From positions 1 through 9,284 of the forward strand of contig JACCYR010000050.1 in the NCBI GenBank assembly GCA_013696385.1: a stretch of DNA of 9,284 nt. The letters run 5' to 3'. Below, one piece after another: positions 6,403 to 9,284 of this stretch. Position 1 is the stretch's first letter; every line of letters begins with the position of its first letter. The stretch comes from Acidobacteriota bacterium. Lineage in GTDB: Bacteria > Acidobacteriota > Blastocatellia > Pyrinomonadales > Pyrinomonadaceae. The notes beneath the pieces are model-generated. The model was not told the origin of the DNA, ran no database searches, and saw nothing but the letters and a program-made list of their open reading frames with translations. The position numbers and the translations under genes are program-made.

Positions 6403-6983
6403 AAGCAGTAGCGACAAGTAATGGCGCGGAACTTGTGCGGCGGTGTCGCGCCGGAGACGGCGTGGCTTGGGAGGAAATTGTTTCGAGCTTTTCGCGCCGA
6501 ATTTTTAATCTTGCTTATCGTTTTACGTCGAGCGTCGAGGCGGCGGAAGATTTGACGCAGGAGGTTTTTGTCAGGATTTACAAAACGCTTGACCAATACG
6601 ACGCGAAACAGGGCGATTTGGCAAATTGGCTGATGCGGCTGGCGCGAAATTTGATAATTGACGATTACCGTCATCGGCAGCGCAATCCGCAAAACACTTA
6701 CGCCGATGATGTGGAAGAGCATACGTTTCATCTTCGCGCCGTCGGAACTTCAGCGCAGAAAGATATTGAACGCCGTGAACTTTGCGCCCAGGTGCAGGAA
6801 GGAATTGACAAACTGCCGCCCGATTTGAGAACCTGCGTGATTTTGCGCGATATCGAAGAACTTAGTTATCAGGAAATCGTCGAGGTTTTGAAAATTCCCG
6901 AAGGAACAGTCAAATCGCGCATCAATCGCGGCAGGATCGAGTTGGCAAAGATTTTGCGGCGGATGAGAGTAGTTGAAATTTAG
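6390..6983 (+). CDS. ECF-family RNA polymerase sigma factor (RpoE-like)
   Basis: Alternative sigma factor of the extracytoplasmic function type, directing RNA polymerase to stress promoters. The protein has 197 residues. Sigma-70 region 2 spans about 27-98, with RRIFNLAYRF, the core EDLTQEVFVRIY (53-64) and the NWLMRLARNLIIDDYRHRQR helix; region 4 spans about 137-190, with DKLPPDLRTCVILRD, ELSYQEIVEVL and the recognition helix IPEGTVKSRINRGR (169-182). No region 3 is present, as expected. No in-frame ATG exists. I choose TTG 6390 because GGAG (6377-6380) lies nine bases before it; TTG 6375 would add five residues but has no ribosome site. The gene is preceded by an ECF-like promoter and followed by a ZAS anti-sigma gene, the usual partner. 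Class within the ECF groups cannot be fixed by eye. Confidence 0.95.
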   Translation: MEALKAVATSNGAELVRRCRAGDGVAWEEIVSSFSRRIFNLAYRFTSSVEAAEDLTQEVFVRIYKTLDQYDAKQGDLANWLMRLARNLIIDDYRHRQRNPQNTYADDVEEHTFHLRAVGTSAQKDIERRELCAQVQEGIDKLPPDLRTCVILRDIEELSYQEIVEVLKIPEGTVKSRINRGRIELAKILRRMRVVEI

Positions 6984-6985
6984 GA

Positions 6986-7040
6986 AGTTTTCGATTTTCG
7001 ATTTGCAATTTTAATGATTGCAAATCGAGAATCGAAAATT
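6986..7040 (+). repeat. 24-bp hairpin between sigma and anti-sigma genes
   Basis: Arms 6986-7009 and 7017-7040 are inverse copies around a 7-base loop. All 24 positions pair in RNA if two G-U pairs are allowed. The left arm contains the tandem motif TTTTCGATTTTCGATTTGC. It starts three bases after the sigma stop codon and ends ten bases before the anti-sigma ATG, so it fills almost the whole gap. No T-run follows, so it is not a typical terminator. It could be a mobile REP/MITE-like palindrome, an mRNA processing or stabilising element, or a control of the sigma to anti-sigma ratio. Confidence 0.85.
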
Positions 7041-7050
7041 GAAAATTTAT

Positions 7051-7833
7051 ATGAATTACAAGGATGAAAAAATCTTACAATGTTCGGAGTTCGAGGAACT
7101 GCTGACAGATTATTTGGACGGAAGCCTCGACCGACCGATACACAAAGCGGTTGCCGCTCACGCCTTGCGCTGCCCATTGTGCCACGCGCTTTTAAATGAA
7201 GTCAAAGATGCTTTACAAATTTGCCGTGAAATTTCTCCGCCGAAAACTTCGATGACGCATCTTGAAGCGAGAATTTTATCAATGACCGCACCGGAAACGG
7301 CGATGGCTTGCGAACAATTTGAAGAACATCTAACCGATTATCTCGACGGATTTCTGCCCGCGCCTGTTTTTCACCGTTGGAAACGCCACGCCGTTTTGTG
7401 CGAAAAATGCACGGATTTGCCAGGCGCAGTCGTGCGCTCAATCGCCGCTTGCTACACTTATAAAATGGACGAACTGCCGATTCCTGCCGGATTGAACGCG
7501 AAAATTCTGCAAGCGACCATTGGCACGCAAAAAGCACAAAGCGTCCGCCCGTCGTGGGCTGCACAGGCAATGGAATGGATTCGCGGCTTGAATTTCCCGA
7601 TTCCGATGCCGCAGCTTGCGCCCGTCGCCTTAATTATGATGTTTGCCGCTTTGATTTTCAGTCAAACGGTTTCCGCCGACGGTTCGATCAGCGGAATGTA
7701 TCAAAAGAGTTTTGAACTTGCCGGACAAACATATAAAGAAGGCGCGGATATTATGCTCGGCGGAAAAATTATTGAACAAAAACCAAACCAAGAACCAATC
7801 AGCGGAGCTTTTGTCAGCGAGGAAAATAAATAA
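7051..7833 (+). CDS. Membrane-anchored anti-sigma factor with two tandem ZAS zinc fingers
   Basis: Predicted anti-sigma factor that binds the neighbouring ECF sigma in the cytoplasm. It has 260 residues from ATG 7051; a TTG at 7018 lies in the hairpin arm and would add only repeat-derived residues. Two zinc-binding anti-sigma domains are visible: Cys11, His37, Cys41, Cys44 and Cys87, His113, Cys117, Cys120. All four ligands are spaced exactly 76 residues apart between copies, and each copy has the helix FEE(L/H)LTDYLDG and a later LxA(R/K)IL helix, so the domain arose by tandem duplication. One transmembrane helix (about 188-207) is followed by a roughly 50-residue extracytoplasmic tail. The HxxxCxxC signature is that of redox- or zinc-responsive ZAS proteins such as RsrA and ChrR, but ligand chemistry does not prove the signal. 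No Shine-Dalgarno is visible. The stop overlaps the next ATG (TAATG). Confidence 0.9.
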   Translation: MNYKDEKILQCSEFEELLTDYLDGSLDRPIHKAVAAHALRCPLCHALLNEVKDALQICREISPPKTSMTHLEARILSMTAPETAMACEQFEEHLTDYLDGFLPAPVFHRWKRHAVLCEKCTDLPGAVVRSIAACYTYKMDELPIPAGLNAKILQATIGTQKAQSVRPSWAAQAMEWIRGLNFPIPMPQLAPVALIMMFAALIFSQTVSADGSISGMYQKSFELAGQTYKEGADIMLGGKIIEQKPNQEPISGAFVSEENK

Positions 7834-8600
7834 TGAATTGTGCCTATCACAATCAAAATGTAGCGGTTGTCAGCTGTAACGGCTGCGGGAAACCATTATG
7901 TCCGGCGTGTGACCACCGCATTAAAGGCTTTCCTTATTGTCAGGATTGTATCGTTTCGGGCGTTGAACTTCTGCGAAACCATCGTCAATCTTCATATATT
8001 CCGATTGTTAAACGGCAAACTTCGCCGTTTGTCGCCACGCTTCTATCGCTTATTTGTCCCGGACTTGGCGCAGCTTACAACGGTCAGACAATGAAGGCGT
8101 TGGTTTATTTTGCCGTGTTTGTCGGACTTTTTCAGATGGCGATTTTAACAGGCGGAATGCCGCTTTTTGTTTTAGGATTTTTGGGAATGTGGCTTTTTGC
8201 CGCGCTTGATTCGTGGCGCACGGCGCGGCTTCTGCGCTCAGGCTTAACGCCGGACGGCGCGGAAGATATTATTGTGCAGAGATTTTCCGATAATCCAAAA
8301 CTCTGGGGCGTTGTTTTGACGGTTCTCGGCGGGTCGTTTGTCTTGCAGACATTTTTTAATTTCCGTCCTTTGATGCGGTTTGTTCTGCCCGTTCTGCTCA
8401 TCGGTTTAGGCATTTATTTTTTGCGCTATTATGTTTTTAAAACAAAGAAAACTGAACAAACAAGGGCAAGTTATGACAACCAAACCGACACGCCAACCTT
8501 TGTCAGCGCGTTACAGGATGTAAATTTTCGTTCCGAAGATTTCGATTCAAACAATAATTTTGAAACTCAAACACGCATTAGGACGTGGAAAAACAAGTAG
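7833..8600 (+). CDS. B-box-type zinc-finger multi-pass membrane protein
   Basis: Protein of 255 residues whose ATG shares its A with the anti-sigma stop codon, implying coupled translation. The N-terminus is a B-box-like zinc finger with Cys3, His6, Cys15, Cys18, Cys23, Cys26, Cys36 and Cys39 (CAYHNQNVAVVSCNGCG and YCQDC). A hydrophobic region follows: PFVATLLSLICPGLGAAYNG (65-84), resembling the TM2-like CPGLGxxYNG turn, then helices near 88-106, 109-126, 156-172 and 181-198. The C-terminal 50 residues are polar and probably cytoplasmic. Similar zinc-finger plus membrane proteins recur beside ECF/ZAS genes in Acidobacteria-type genomes, as far as I recall. Molecular role unknown; it might modulate the anti-sigma complex, sense zinc or redox state, or respond to envelope stress. 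No enzyme motif was found. Confidence 0.85.
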   Translation: MNCAYHNQNVAVVSCNGCGKPLCPACDHRIKGFPYCQDCIVSGVELLRNHRQSSYIPIVKRQTSPFVATLLSLICPGLGAAYNGQTMKALVYFAVFVGLFQMAILTGGMPLFVLGFLGMWLFAALDSWRTARLLRSGLTPDGAEDIIVQRFSDNPKLWGVVLTVLGGSFVLQTFFNFRPLMRFVLPVLLIGLGIYFLRYYVFKTKKTEQTRASYDNQTDTPTFVSALQDVNFRSEDFDSNNNFETQTRIRTWKNK

Positions 8601-8619
8601 GAAATCTTGTATTATAGAA

Positions 8620-8661
8620 ACAGGTCGGTTATAAATGTTTTTACAAACATAACTGTCCTGT
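8620..8661 (+). repeat. Hairpin in 93-bp gap before small membrane protein gene
   Basis: ACAGG (8620-8624) pairs with CCTGT (8657-8661), GTTA with TAAC, and TGTTT with AAACA around the loop TTAC; there is one mismatch, one G-U pair and a four-base bulge. No T-run follows. Candidate roles are a processing or stability element separating expression of the last gene from the rest of the operon. Confidence 0.55.
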
Positions 8662-8693
8662 AGAAAATCAGTAGTGTTGAAAAGGATTTTATT

Positions 8694-8906
8694 ATGTCAT
8701 TTTGGTTAAAAGCCGCAGGAAAATGGGGAAGTATTTTCGCCATTCTTGCCCTTATTGTTACATTATTAAAACAAATAATCGCTTTAATCGGTTTTCTGAC
8801 GACAGCGATTAAATTGCTTGTTATTTTGGCTTTTGTTGCTCTTTTTATCGGAGTCGGATTAATGGTTCTCCGAACTTTCAAGGCAAACCGCAAAGCCAGA
8901 GAGTAA
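8694..8906 (+). CDS. Small two-helix membrane protein, 70 aa
   Basis: I do not recognise this family. The start ATG 8694 has a strong ribosome site, AAAGGA (8681-8686) seven bases upstream. The protein begins MSFWLKAAGKWGS and is almost entirely hydrophobic: helix 1 about 13-37, helix 2 about 39-59, then a basic cytoplasmic end (RTFKANRKARE). Such short hairpin membrane proteins are often regulators or subunits of membrane complexes. It is the last gene on the sigma factor operon strand, 93 bp after the B-box membrane gene, and is followed at once by a strong inverted repeat, so it is either the operon's final cistron or a separately expressed gene. Confidence 0.75.
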   Translation: MSFWLKAAGKWGSIFAILALIVTLLKQIIALIGFLTTAIKLLVILAFVALFIGVGLMVLRTFKANRKARE

Positions 8907-8929
8907 AATTTTGTTTCAATCTCAGAATT

Positions 8930-8976
8930 AAGCCGTTACAAGAAGTAGTCGGGATACTTGTTTTTTGTAACGGCTT
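8930..8976 (+). terminator. Probable operon-end hairpin
   Basis: A perfect 12-bp inverted repeat: AAGCCGTTACAA (8930-8941) and TTGTAACGGCTT (8965-8976), 24 bp after the small membrane protein stop. The loop is 23 bases and contains a T-run. Only a broken pyrimidine tract follows, so intrinsic termination may be inefficient, but position and stem strength point to the end of the sigma operon. Confidence 0.6.
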
Positions 8977-9042
8977 GTGATACCTTCTTTCTTACCGTTC
9001 AAAAATAAACGAACAATTAGTGAAAATTTAATCCCCCAAGAG

Positions 9043-9074
9043 AGTGTTTTTATTTTTTAAATTAAAACACTTTT
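9043..9074 (+). terminator. Terminator-like hairpin with T-tail
   Basis: AGTGTTTT (9043-9050) and AAAACACT (9064-9071) form an 8-bp stem with an A/T loop, followed by TTTT. It is a second terminator candidate upstream of the structured leader, and would isolate the next gene from the sigma operon. The stem has low GC content, so it would be of modest strength. Confidence 0.45.
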
Positions 9075-9079
9075 GTAAG

Positions 9080-9154
9080 GTTTCGCGTCAGTCGCCGTTT
9101 GGCTGTACTTTCGTGATTCCGCGTGCTGAATCTTTCGGGGTATCGGCGCGAAAT
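9080..9154 (+). ncRNA. Candidate structured 5' leader (riboswitch-like, unassigned)
   Basis: TTTCGCG (9081-9087) pairs perfectly with CGCGAAA (9147-9153), with a G-U pair outside, closing a domain of about 75 nt. Inside are CAG..CC-GTTT-GGCTG (9089-9105) and GATTC (9115-9119) pairing with GAATC (9128-9132) around an 8-base loop. It lies 8 bp before AAGGAG (9161-9166) and the next ATG at 9178, the position of a cis-regulatory aptamer. I compared it from memory with TPP, SAM, cobalamin, c-di-GMP-I, fluoride, purine, preQ1 and guanidine riboswitches and found no match. A short frame is also open through it, ending in TAA that overlaps ATG 9178, so a coding explanation is not excluded. Confidence 0.35.
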
Positions 9155-9177
9155 CATAAAAAGGAGCTAAAAGCATA

Positions 9178-9284
9178 ATGCAAAAGAACGACCGTTCTTA
9201 TATTTTTTTATTAACCCATAAAACCAAAACAAAAATTTTTATCCGCCGATTTGAAGTTTCAAAAAAACTTTTCCAAACCGGCAT
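9178..9284 (+). CDS. Start of unrecognised protein (cut by window edge)
   Basis: ATG 9178 opens a frame that runs 35 codons to the right edge without a stop. GGAG (9163-9166) lies 11 bases upstream, a slightly long but usable spacing. The visible sequence begins MQKNDRSYIFLLTHKTKTK and is Lys-, Phe- and Ile-rich; there is no signal peptide or known motif. A 6-bp hairpin with a following T-run (9184-9209) lies under codons 3-11, which is unusual for a normal gene start. Real gene, attenuated gene, or non-coding RNA end are all possible. Confidence 0.4.
   Translation, partial: MQKNDRSYIFLLTHKTKTKIFIRRFEVSKKLFQTG

Noticed and set aside
7202..7570. Minus-strand frame of 122 codons opposite the anti-sigma gene, and the 93-codon frames opposite 8132-8413 and 8612-8893
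   Set aside because: Antisense shadows of recognised or strongly supported plus-strand genes.
9080..9154. tRNA gene
   Set aside because: Length is right but there is no T-arm GTTCRA motif, no anticodon arm and no acceptor stem of the correct form.

Overview
The window looks like chromosomal DNA of a free-living, Gram-negative-type bacterium of moderate GC content. My best guess, from general resemblance only, is an Acidobacteriota (Blastocatellia-like) genome. The reasons are an ECF sigma factor followed by a double zinc-finger anti-sigma factor and a B-box/multi-pass membrane protein, a secreted pectate-lyase-like beta-helix protein with a Cys-rich end, and short A/T-rich repeats wedged between genes. 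No rRNA, tRNA, CRISPR array, phage gene or transposase was seen.

Left part (1-5951, all minus strand). The 5' part of gyrA (about 724 codons, C-terminus off the left edge) has a recognisable promoter in the 431-bp gap behind it. Upstream, in transcription order, come a flippase-like membrane protein (LPG_synthase_TM/UPF0104 family), nrdR (repressor of ribonucleotide reductase genes) and an exported pectate_lyase_3-type protein. They are close together on one strand and could be one transcript. Each junction carries a simple-repeat or palindromic block: CAGTTAT heptamers between the flippase and nrdR, and (A)nGTAAAA repeats between nrdR and the beta-helix gene. These blocks run into the coding ends and encode low-complexity protein tails.

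Centre (5952-6389). A divergent, AT-rich intergenic region holds two consensus DnaA boxes in the same orientation 41 bp apart, next to the predicted promoter of the flippase-nrdR unit. On the other side is a good ECF-type promoter (GGAAC-N17-CGTA), which suggests that the sigma factor operon activates itself.

Right part (6364-8976, plus strand). The operon is a 12-codon upstream ORF overlapping a TTG-started ECF sigma factor, then a 24-bp hairpin, then a membrane-anchored anti-sigma factor with two tandemly duplicated ZAS zinc fingers, then (stop/start overlap TAATG) a B-box zinc-finger membrane protein, and finally a 70-residue two-helix membrane protein behind another hairpin. A strong inverted repeat ends the unit. 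The likely logic is that the membrane ZAS protein holds the sigma factor until a redox, zinc or envelope signal releases it; the zinc-finger membrane protein and the small membrane protein are candidate accessory or sensor parts.

Right edge (8977-9284). A terminator-like hairpin is followed by a leader that folds around a 7-bp closing stem (possible structured RNA or riboswitch), a Shine-Dalgarno site and the start of an unrecognised reading frame that leaves the window.
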